Below, piece after piece: positions 55,745 through 64,000 of a stretch of DNA of 64,000 bases (within the stretch, counting starts at the first letter, position 1; every line of letters begins with the position of its first letter). The stretch covers positions 17,272,201 to 17,336,200 of the forward strand of contig OZ026598.1 of NCBI GenBank assembly GCA_964020085.1, in the 5' to 3' direction. A program made the position numbers and the translations under genes. The stretch is from Micromussa lordhowensis (taxonomy: Eukaryota; Cnidaria; Anthozoa; Scleractinia; Lobophylliidae). The notes beneath the pieces were generated by a model that ran no database searches, was not told where the DNA came from, and worked only from the letters and a program-made list of their open reading frames with translations.

Positions 55745-56686
55745 CTAATAAGATAAGCAGCAAAGCGCTTGTCTGATTGTGTCCTTTACTGCTTGTCTCA
55801 CTTCTTGCATCTTCCAGCAGTAAAGAATCGGGTTTAATGATGAGTTTAAGAAAACTAACGTGGCTGTATATTGGATAGCGAGAAAAACAGTTGACGATAG
55901 TCCACTAATAGGCGCCAAAGCCGACACCATTCCTTGGGGAATATAACAAGCCACCAGGGTCAGTTGCAACCAAAGTGCACTGTACACTGCTTTTTTGTAT
56001 CTTGCTATGTTCAGTGAACTTGTTTGGCTTGTTTGTTGAGGCTGGTCTTGTAACTGAGCTTGACGTTTACGCAGGGTTAGAAAAATCTTTGTGTAAGAGA
56101 TGATTGAGGTTAATAGGCACAGTGACTCCCCTGTCACGATTAAGCATAGGGTTATAAGGAAACTCCAGAAGTACGTTGCTGTTATGGCAGTGGGCAAAAC
56201 CCATACGGTGACAACGATCATGTAGGTTCGCTTCAAAGTTACAACTTGTCTGTATCTCAGTCCCAATGACAGGGCGAGGAGTCTGTCCACGCTTATTGCA
56301 GTCAATGTCAACAGAGACACTCCAGACAAAATTGTACCTGATATAATACTCGCCGCCGATACGTAGGGACAAATATTCCAATGATTATTCATTATAGACA
56401 TCCAGTAGGCAACCGCAAGAGGTTCTGAAATAAGACCAACACAAAGATCAGTTGTTGCAAGGCAGCGAAGCAAGAGTTTGGACGGTGAATTAAGAGAAGA
56501 CTCTTTGTGAAGAGCGGCTAGGATCAAAGCATTTCCAAGAAATGATGTACTGGAGAGAAAAATGTTTAAAACTGAGAGAAATGTCAACTGGCCGTGGATT
56601 TCAGCTGCTGCGGCTATGTTGGCTGGGCAGAATAGTTGCTCCACTGTTTTCTGCTTGCCATCATCAGAAAAGTTTGCCGTTGCCAT
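55745..56686 (-). CDS. Rhodopsin-family G protein-coupled receptor
   Basis: 313 residues from ATG 56686, matching the start of the paralogues; the frame continues to another ATG at 56740, but 'tgcag' (complement near 56713) before the conserved segment suggests that part is 5' UTR or intron. Landmarks are GNALILAALHKES, ATTDLCVGL, SVDRLLALSLG and [11 protein letters not shown], with tail RQALCCLSY. It is very similar to the 15223 gene across its full length, with conserved third loop (RKRQAQLQDQPQQ). The two appear to be a recent inverted duplicate pair. Confidence 0.9.
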   Translation of the reverse strand: MATANFSDDGKQKTVEQLFCPANIAAAAEIHGQLTFLSVLNIFLSSTSFLGNALILAALHKESSLNSPSKLLLRCLATTDLCVGLISEPLAVAYWMSIMNNHWNICPYVSAASIISGTILSGVSLLTLTAISVDRLLALSLGLRYRQVVTLKRTYMIVVTVWVLPTAITATYFWSFLITLCLIVTGESLCLLTSIISYTKIFLTLRKRQAQLQDQPQQTSQTSSLNIARYKKAVYSALWLQLTLVACYIPQGMVSALAPISGLSSTVFLAIQYTATLVFLNSSLNPILYCWKMQEVRQAVKDTIRQALCCLSY

Positions 56687-56759
56687 CACTCGCTGCGGAA
56701 GTTCCTCACTCTGCAATATAACAAACGATGTTAATCGCATGTTGTATATGAGCTAATTA

Positions 56760-58430
56760 CATGTACGTGAGCTGAGAGGACCGTACGGGAAATTATGTGA
56801 CCGCAGCGGATGTGCCATGACGTACTGTCGAGCTTTTTAATTATTTCAGTTGTCATGTCACATCCATCCATGGATGAATCATCAAAAATTGAACTGGGCA
56901 AGCAGATGGCTTTACTGTCAAAACCCCTTTTATCGACTGTTTTAAAACCCAACAGAGAATGTCGAAGAAGTGAGTACAATCATCATCATCTTCATCATCA
57001 CAAGCACCAGAACAAGAATACAACCACAAAGCCAAGGAGAACGCTGATTAATATTCAACCTGCGAATCTCAAAAGGAATTTACATTCTAAAAATAATATA
57101 ACTGTATTTGTAAGCTCTGCCAATTGAGCTTTGAAGTTTTCTTTGTGTTAGTAATAACAGCCGCTTCGTAGACTGCTAAAATGTCTTTTTGTTACGGCTG
57201 GAAACCAAGATAGGTCAAGAAAGAATTTTATACTTTGAAAGCGAACAGGATTTGCTATATTTGAAGCTCGCATGTGGCTATTTGCATATTGTGTTTACAA
57301 AGTATGGAGACTTCCTTGTTTTGTTTGTTCAATTTATTCAGTTTGGTGAAATGCTTGGGTAAATTTATTTCTTTAAAGGTTATTGGCAAAACACTTATTA
57401 AGAAAAGCAAAAGCCGTCTGTAAAATTAATATTCAAAAGAAATTAATCGAGCCTTGAATCATATGTTTTAAAGTCGTTTGTCCCAATTCCCATTTAAGCG
57501 CGTTTTTCATATTCCCAATGAGGCAATGACTTAACTCCCATTTTCCCGGGGCAGAAACCGGCGAATCCCAGTTCCCATTTTACCTTTGTTAATAGATCCT
57601 TGATAATCAGCAAGTTCAAGTGCATAATCTAAACTTGCAGGTAACTCTCTTTACTTCGGTAGCTCGACTCCAAGAGGAATCTCACAGAAAGTTAAGATAC
57701 ACTCACAGTGAGGAGAGGGCAGGGGAACTTAAAAATTGAAAATACGTTTGTTTCATCTGCGAGTAGAGAGAGAATCGGGTTTAATGATGAGTTTAAGAAA
57801 ACAAAAAATGTCTGCATTTATTGAATCTCTTTTAAGCAGACACTTGAAGCTTTGCAGGTGTCCACTAATAGAGCCGTGAGATCGCGCTTAAGAGGTTTAT
57901 TCAAATTGCGAAATATTTACTGGCCATTAAAATTAAACACTTTCTGTTAATGAGAATATAGGGCGCTTGCTTCATCTCGGGTCCACTTAATAAAGTGTTC
58001 TTCAGGTTTGGCTAGCAGGAAAACCAGATGAAAATACTTAACTAAACATTTCTTTCCCAACCGTACCACCTACGTTATCGTATAGAGCCGGTCATCTCCA
58101 TTCTTTTTGTCAATTTATTTACTATGTTTCTCCCCCAAAAAATGAAAGTATCTTGGGAAAATACAGAAGCGAACATCTGCCTCATGTAGTAATATCATAA
58201 AAATAAATGTAATAACTGAGTGCATAAATGTGAATATTCCTCGAAGTTTGGAAATAAGATCGGAGACAACTCATGGCAAAACAAGACTAATCTAAACTCA
58301 AACTGTAATATCAAGGCTACTCACTGATGTTGTCGAAGGCTCGGCTATACACAACGCAAAATTTGTTTGAAAGCCTGTTGATGACGTGACGCTTAATTTA
58401 AACAGTGTCGATTAAGACAGCTTTGAAGAA
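56760..58430. other. Intergenic region with receptor-flank fragments
   Basis: No credible gene; 56810-57127 is an open frame of low complexity (His-rich CAT/CAC repeats) without support. Bases 57777-57802 ('agaatcgggtttaatgatga') are a tiny receptor C-terminal relic on the minus strand. Bases 58150-58310 resemble 6260-6430. Confidence 0.5.
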
Positions 58431-58439
58431 ATCTTCTTA

Positions 58440-58600
58440 ACTATCAGCTGTCGTCTTTTGTGTTTTCCCGCTAAGCTAATGGATGATCGATATAACTCGA
58501 CAAGAGCTAACACGATGAACAGCGGCAAAGCACTTGTCTGGGCCGGGTTGTTCAATGTTTACTTTTGCCATCACTCTGCGATGAAACTCCTATCGTGATG
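58440..58600 (-). pseudogene. Collapsed receptor relic (both ends, body deleted)
   Basis: On the minus strand a receptor start (ATGGCAAAAGT, near 58573) is followed within about 40 bp by the extreme receptor end (CAAGTGCTTTGCCGC) and then the usual 3' flank ('gagttatatcgatcatc'). Almost the entire coding body is deleted. Confidence 0.7.
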
Positions 58601-58929
58601 TTAGCTTGTTGCGTGAGTGCATAATTGGCGTGAGGGCGTGACGAACGTTCCTGCTTTTCTATCGTTTTGACAAACATGTCAATCTGCAGATGAAAAACAT
58701 TAAACCAGCCAAGCAGAATAGTTGTCTTGTTGATATAAATGTTCCTTCTTCTCAGAAGATACATGTGTGAGCCTTCTTTTTCCCAGCAAGTTCCCTGGGA
58801 AAATCTCCCAGCCAGCAGACAGTCACTTAGCACACACAACAGTCACTGATTGAATTATCTGTGATCGTAGGGGATAGTCTCAACCTTCAGATGGTGGGGC
58901 GGGCCTTGATTCAAGTAGCGTAGTGCACA

Positions 58930-59725
58930 AATGACGTCACGAAAGGAGACATGGTTCCCCTCTCTCCGGATTGCTATTTGTGATAGGTATCGAAATTCTT
59001 GCCAAAGCAATTAGAAATAAGAACACGATAAATGGAATAGAAGTAGGTGAGAAAGAAGTCAAAGCGTCTTTATATGCTGACGACACCACGGTTTTCGTGC
59101 GAGACCTGGATTCCATCCCAGAGCTTCTGGTACTTCTAAATAACTTTAAAAATCTCTCTGGCTTGGAAATTAACGCTAATAGAACAGAAGGGATGTGGCT
59201 TGGCATTTGGAAAGACAACGTTGAAACTCCGTTCGGTTTTCGCTCTCCACGAGATCCAATAAAAGCCGTTGGTATTTTTTTTTCTCATACGATTCGCGTA
59301 AAGTAACTGAGTTAAATGTTATAGAAGAAAAACCTGGAAAAAACCTCCGAAATCTAGAAGACTTTAAATAGCTGGAAGAGTAGAAAACTCACGTTTCTTG
59401 GTAAGATAAACATTGTTAAAACGTTAGTTCTTTCAAAATTAATTTACAATACGTCTGTACTCGTTATCCCTGAACAACTTATTAAAGAAATTAACTCAAT
59501 AATTATAAATTTTATTTTGGATAAGAAACCCCATAAAATAAAGAACTCAGCTATTACTGGTGAGAGAAAATGTGGAGGACTTAATATGACTGACTTTAAT
59601 ATCTTGAATAAAGCCTTAAAAGTCGCTTGGATACCACGCATAAAATCCAAAAGCGTAGCATCCTGGAAATTCATCCCTAACTCAACCTTAGAGAGAACTG
59701 GAGGATTGCACTTCTTGACAAATTG
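58930..59725 (+). pseudogene. LINE (L1/Tx1-like) reverse transcriptase fragment
   Basis: 58971-59306 reads an RT segment: GIEILAKAIRNKN, then ASLYADDTTVF with the catalytic ADD, then LSGLEINANRTEGMW. Coding continues in other frames to about 59725 (ILDKKPHKIKNSAI, KCGGLNMTDF). Several frame changes and no endonuclease upstream: a 5'-truncated dead copy. Confidence 0.8.
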
Positions 59726-60456
59726 AAACTATGGCATTAACACACTACAGGTCGACAATTTACCACCTTGTTATGTTGACGTACTAAAACAATGGCAAAT
59801 ATGACTAAAGATTCTAAAACAAGTGAGATTCCACTCACCTATGAAGAGGTAATTTGAAATAATCGAAAAAATTTAATTAATGGTAAACCAGTATTCTACA
59901 AATGTTGGTTTGACCAGAATATAATATGAATCCAAGATCTCCTTCAAGAAGGCGGTAAATTTGTTATAAGTTTGAGCGCAAAACGCCTTTCACTCTCTAC
60001 TGTTCGGTCTTATTAAATCGTTATCAACTTCCTGGAGGTTAGTATCTGAAAATCCTCCTTCGCAAGGCCCAGAAAGTCGGCAGAAGAAAGAAGAAACCAT
60101 TTCAACCAAATTTGTGTTTTTGAAGAAATTCTTCGTACCCGCCTACTGCTGAAACTAAAATCTTAAAACATGGTTTCACTCCTGAAACAGTTCAAAAGAT
60201 GTATGAATCAACAATGTTTTAATATAAGATTATACACAACATCCTCCGACTAAAATTTCTCTTTTTAGAGCCAATTTCTGACAACCATGTCTTTCCTTAG
60301 CTGATACACACTCCCTGGATCATATGTTCTTACGCTGCTCTTCTGTTTTGGAAAACCTTTAAAAACTGCTGGACAAGTAAAACGAACCAGCTACTAAAAT
60401 TATCAAATAGTATGATTTTATAGGGTGTTTTCGGACAAAATGGAACATAGACACTC
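59726..60456. other. Probable decayed LINE 3' part
   Basis: Scattered short frames consistent with a degenerate continuation of the LINE; nothing else is identifiable. Confidence 0.4.
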
Positions 60457-60473
60457 TGGGGCGGATCTAGGGG

Positions 60474-60506
<33 letters not shown>

Positions 60507-60763
60507 AAACGTAAAAATGTATAACAAACGCGTGGTTAAAAAAAAGTGAACCAACTCAGCTAATAAATATATCTTTTGAAAAGGATATTTCTTTGTGTCT
60601 TTGTACGCGAAAACAGCAATAAAAACAAGACAAATTTGTGCCATTTCAAAGGCCCTAACATTAAAAATTTTCCGGGGAAAAATGCCCTCGGACCCCCCTG
60701 GCCACCGCCTTCGGCGGGCGCTTATCCGAACCCCCCTTCGTCAAATCCTGGATCCGCCCCAGG
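60457..60763. mobile_element. ~305-bp MITE
   Basis: The ends CTGGGGCGGATCTAGG and CCTGGATCCGCCCCAG are inverted with one mismatch, and inner 'ggttcgg'/'ccgaacccc' segments are also inverted. No ORF. A related fragment lies at 6480-6535. Confidence 0.65.
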
Positions 60764-62960
60764 ACGCTCTTTGAACTATGTGCTTCTAATTGCGAAATTT
60801 TCTACATACTGCAGCTGCCTACACGACGAAAAATTCTCTTTCGATAGTTTTCTCGTACTTCTAAAAGAAAAATTAAATATACAGGAAGAAATAGCATAAA
60901 AACAAATCTATTACTGCTTTCCAAAAATCCATTCAACTCATTTTTTAACATGCACTGATGACGTGTTTTCTTTGTTTTGTTAACCATGTAAGCGATGTAA
61001 ATAGTGTTCATGTTTTTTCTTTTATTTTTTTTGGTACGGTGAACAATATAATGCTTGCCATACTGTACTTATGATGTAAGAGCAGCGTCAGTAGAACTAT
61101 CATTCGTTCTTTATTAAAAATAAATAAGTAAATAAAATGACGTCACGAAAATTTAATCCCCCGGCGTGGCTCAGTTAGACAGACCATGCCATGTTCTACT
61201 TCTTTGAAAGCGAGGTATGCAACGACAGCGCTCGTGAGTGCAACAGGGCGATACGCAGCGATTAATTTTGCAAGTCGATGGCCTCTTTAAGTCAGTGTTA
61301 AAGAAAATCCACAACACGTACCTTGGAATAATAATAATAATGCAGGGTTTGACAGAGGGCGACAATATATGATGGGCTTCTCATGTGATGTTAAAGCTGT
61401 TTACGTATACACTCCTTGCGTCCTTGGCAGGAAAAAATATTATCATTGTACCCGACATTCGGATGCATCATTCACAGGAAAGCCAGCAAGCCAACAGGAA
61501 AGAAATGCCATAAAGAAATACAGTAAATCCGATACGATTCGTCGCCAAGTATTGCCGATCTACCTTTTTCCCATGATTCTTTTGGGCAGTTGTTTCTTGC
61601 CGTGTGGTTGGTTTTAGAATTCTGTTCCGTAGATTTCGAACTTTGCCGGTTAATTCTTACATTTTTATGGTGATCTCCTACTGTATAAGGTATTACCTTG
61701 TTTTGTGTTCATTTATTTTGCATTTATTTCTGCTCAATTTGCTTCAGTATACTTTAGTCACCGCTAGCTTCGTTTCATTTAAGAACTGCGCATTTGTAAG
61801 TTTCGTCACGGTGGTGTCTCGTGTGTGTATCTCATCAGTATGGATCAAATAAATTGCATCTGTAAGCTACATTGAAGCATATGCACAGGGTGTTTTGCTT
61901 TTAAATATGGGTGCAGCTTAATACAGGTTTTACTATATTAAATTGGCTAGTCATATTAAATTGGCTAGTGTCAAAACAGACAGAGCGCGGGCGGATATAG
62001 GGGTGTCCAATTTGGAAATGAAAAAAGAAAAAAAATTGAACAAGACAGGTACAGGTACCTGGACAGGTACCTCATTGTAATTTATACTTTTTGTGGCTCT
62101 GCTGATATTTCTGGTGTAACAGTCTCAATGAGGATCCAATTCTCAAATTGCAACATTTTGGAGGCATGCCCCACTGGTTCAACAACCCAAAGGTACTAGC
62201 CATCCCCCCCCCCCACCCCTTGAAAAATCCTAGAAGAATCCTAAAAATCCTAGACCTTGTAAAATCCTTCACTGTCCTATTTTCTCCTCAAACACCTGAG
62301 CTATCGTATATGACAGATCTTCTTAAAATTGTCCATCTCTGTCAGTTTATTGACTTTCTTTATGTTCCGAAAATGTCTTATCGTGAGAAAATACAATAAC
62401 GAACATTTGCGTTGATGAACATTGCCACCTGAGTGTCTACTACTTATATCAACTCCCTGATTGTTATTTGTTATTAAATGTAAACGGGCTTATCGATATC
62501 TTAAATGTCTGTAAAAAGACGGACAAAAACCCATAGAAAAACCTGGCTGATCTGAACTCAAACGTTTGCTGTTAAAATTAAGTCGCAGTTTCCGTGTCCC
62601 GAATTGCACCAGGCCATCAATATGATACCCGTTCTGCAGCCATATATAAGATCGATCTCAGGTGGCTTCCATTAAAATGAAAAAAGTATCACCTTAAGGT
62701 GACCCGATTAGTTTACCTGCTCCGTCACTGGTTATTTTAATTAACTTTGACAAAAGGATGGTGTTTGATAAACGAAGAAGACGAATTTGTATTCAACCAT
62801 TTATTATGTCTTCTAAGTCTTCAAGTGTATACTTTTGTTAATGCTACCTGTAATATCGATATTCTAAACTGTGTTGACGAATTTGAGAAAATCTTCATAT
62901 CTAACCGCTAGCTATCGTTTTTATCTTCGTTTTGGTAAGCTAAGAAATGATATAACTCGA
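60764..62960. other. Intergenic region with no recognised gene
   Basis: About 2.2 kb. 'gcgtggctcagttagacag' at 61164-61182 resembles a tRNA/SINE A box, but no B box or cloverleaf follows. A C-rich tract lies at 62205-62218. Bases 62400-62600 resemble receptor flanks at 6270 and 58160. Confidence 0.45.
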
Positions 62961-62969
62961 CGAAAGTTA

Positions 62970-63908
62970 CTACGCGGAGCAGAAAAGCACTTGTCTGATT
63001 GTGTCCTTTACAACTTGTCTCACTTCTTCTATCTTCCAACAGTAAAGAATCGGGTTTAATGACGAGTTTAAGAAAACTAAAGTTTGTGTATATTTGCCAG
63101 CGAGAAAAACAAATGAAGATAGTTCACTGTGAGTGGACAGAGACGCCACAATAGCACGGGGTAGATAACAAGCAACCAGCGTCATTTGCAACCATATTGC
63201 ACTGTACACTGCCTTTTTGTATCTCGCTATGTTCAGTGGGCTTGTTTGGTTCGGTTGCTGAGGCTGATCTTGTAACTGAGCTTGATGGTGGCGGAGGGTT
63301 ACGAAAATCTTTGTGTACGAGATAGCTGAGGTTACTAGACACAGTAATACAACCACAACTATAAAGAATAGGATGGTAACGACATTCCAGAAGTACGCTG
63401 TTGAAAAAACAGCGGAGACAATCCAAAAGGTAGTAACGATCACGCGGGTTTTCCTCAAAGTTACAACCTGCCTGTATCTCAGTCCCAACAACAGCGCCAG
63501 AAGTCTGTCCACGCTTATGGCAGTCGTTGTCAGCAGAGACACTTCACACAAAACAGTACTTGTTATATAAACGGCGGCTGATATCAGACGACAAATATTC
63601 CAATGTTCATTCAATAGAGACATCCAATAGATAGCAGTGAGAGGCTCTGCAATAAGACCAACACAAAGATCAGTTGTTGCAAGACTACGAAGCAAGACTT
63701 TAGACGGCGGATGAAGTGAAGACTCCTTACGAAGAGCAACTAGGATCAAAGCATTTCCAAGAAATGCAGTAACGGAGAGAAAAATGTTTAAAACTGAAAG
63801 AAATATCAACTGGCCGTGAACTCCAGGTGCTGCAGTTAAATCAGTCCAGCATATCAGTTCTTCGTATGTTTTCTGCTTTCCATCTTGAGAATAGTTTGCG
63901 TTTGCCAT
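62970..63908 (-). CDS. Rhodopsin-family G protein-coupled receptor
   Basis: 312 residues from ATG 63908; an in-frame ATG at 63992 would add 28 residues with no counterpart in the paralogues. Landmarks are GNALILVALRKES, ATTDLCVGL, SVDRLLALLLGLRY and [12 protein letters not shown], with tail RQVLFCSA. It has an N-terminal glycosylation site (NYS). It sits at the window edge, so its 5' regulatory region is only partly visible. Confidence 0.9.
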   Translation of the reverse strand: MANANYSQDGKQKTYEELICWTDLTAAPGVHGQLIFLSVLNIFLSVTAFLGNALILVALRKESSLHPPSKVLLRSLATTDLCVGLIAEPLTAIYWMSLLNEHWNICRLISAAVYITSTVLCEVSLLTTTAISVDRLLALLLGLRYRQVVTLRKTRVIVTTFWIVSAVFSTAYFWNVVTILFFIVVVVLLCLVTSAISYTKIFVTLRHHQAQLQDQPQQPNQTSPLNIARYKKAVYSAIWLQMTLVACYLPRAIVASLSTHSELSSFVFLAGKYTQTLVFLNSSLNPILYCWKIEEVRQVVKDTIRQVLFCSA

Positions 63909-64000
63909 CACTCTGCGATTTTCCCATTCAACAACAATGAGCAATCTAAACCTATTTTGCATGTGAGCTAATTGAGTGAGTGGGAGGACCATGTGGCAAA

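Noticed and set aside
56810..57127. Histidine-rich 105-codon plus-strand gene
   Set aside because: Low-complexity CAT/CAC microsatellite in receptor-flank sequence; the same tract varies in length at 25375 and 26560.
61161..61260. tRNA or tRNA-derived SINE
   Set aside because: An A-box-like TGGCTCAGTTAG is present, but no B box, cloverleaf or 3' tail could be found.

Overview
The window looks like nuclear DNA of a cnidarian, most probably a stony coral. It is AT-rich and intron-poor, holds four intact single-exon rhodopsin-family receptor genes of a type expanded in corals, and is packed with metazoan transposons of many classes. Species cannot be named from the sequence.

Layout. 1-5950: a decayed tyrosine-recombinase (DIRS/Ngaro-type) retrotransposon with Gag, RT-RNase H, methyltransferase-like and recombinase regions. 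6756-28100: receptor genes at 7993-8925 (-) and 15223-16158 (+), receptor relics, MITEs, a ~970-bp insertion with an internal empty-site control, three minisatellite arrays (18840-21060), a TTAA-flanked MITE, a 1.66-kb foldback element carrying two inverted copies of a host gene fragment, and a 3.4-kb inverted-repeat structure. 28925-31335: a Penelope-like element whose RT is interrupted by a MITE. 54894-63908: receptor genes at 55745-56686 (-) and 62970-63908 (-), more relics, a LINE fragment and a MITE.

32100-54893 is the centrepiece: a complete 22,794-bp Polinton/Maverick of adintovirus type. It has identical 179-bp terminal inverted repeats and a 6-bp target duplication (ATTTAT), and its main genes are open. 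It encodes a protein-primed family B DNA polymerase, a chromodomain integrase, a packaging ATPase, an adenain-like protease, a hexon-like major capsid protein, two paralogous minor capsid candidates, a PLA2-domain protein and several small basic core-like proteins. The morphogenesis genes form one tightly packed minus-strand block (about 49.9 to 39.0 kb) with repeated ATGA stop/start overlaps. The flanking 'early-like' units fire from three divergent intergenic promoters.

The most unusual reading is the organisation of these early units. In four places a short 5' coding exon ends in a good splice donor, and two or three downstream acceptors join it in frame to alternative terminal exons. The downstream exons mostly lack their own ATG, and in two units they are tandem paralogues. 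One leader appears able to serve both small F-box-like proteins and the DNA polymerase. The divergent promoter at 37.5 kb is copied, inverted and nearly identical, at 53.1 kb, and a second promoter module at 51.0 kb is copied directly at 54.6 kb. Splicing is inferred from sequence only.
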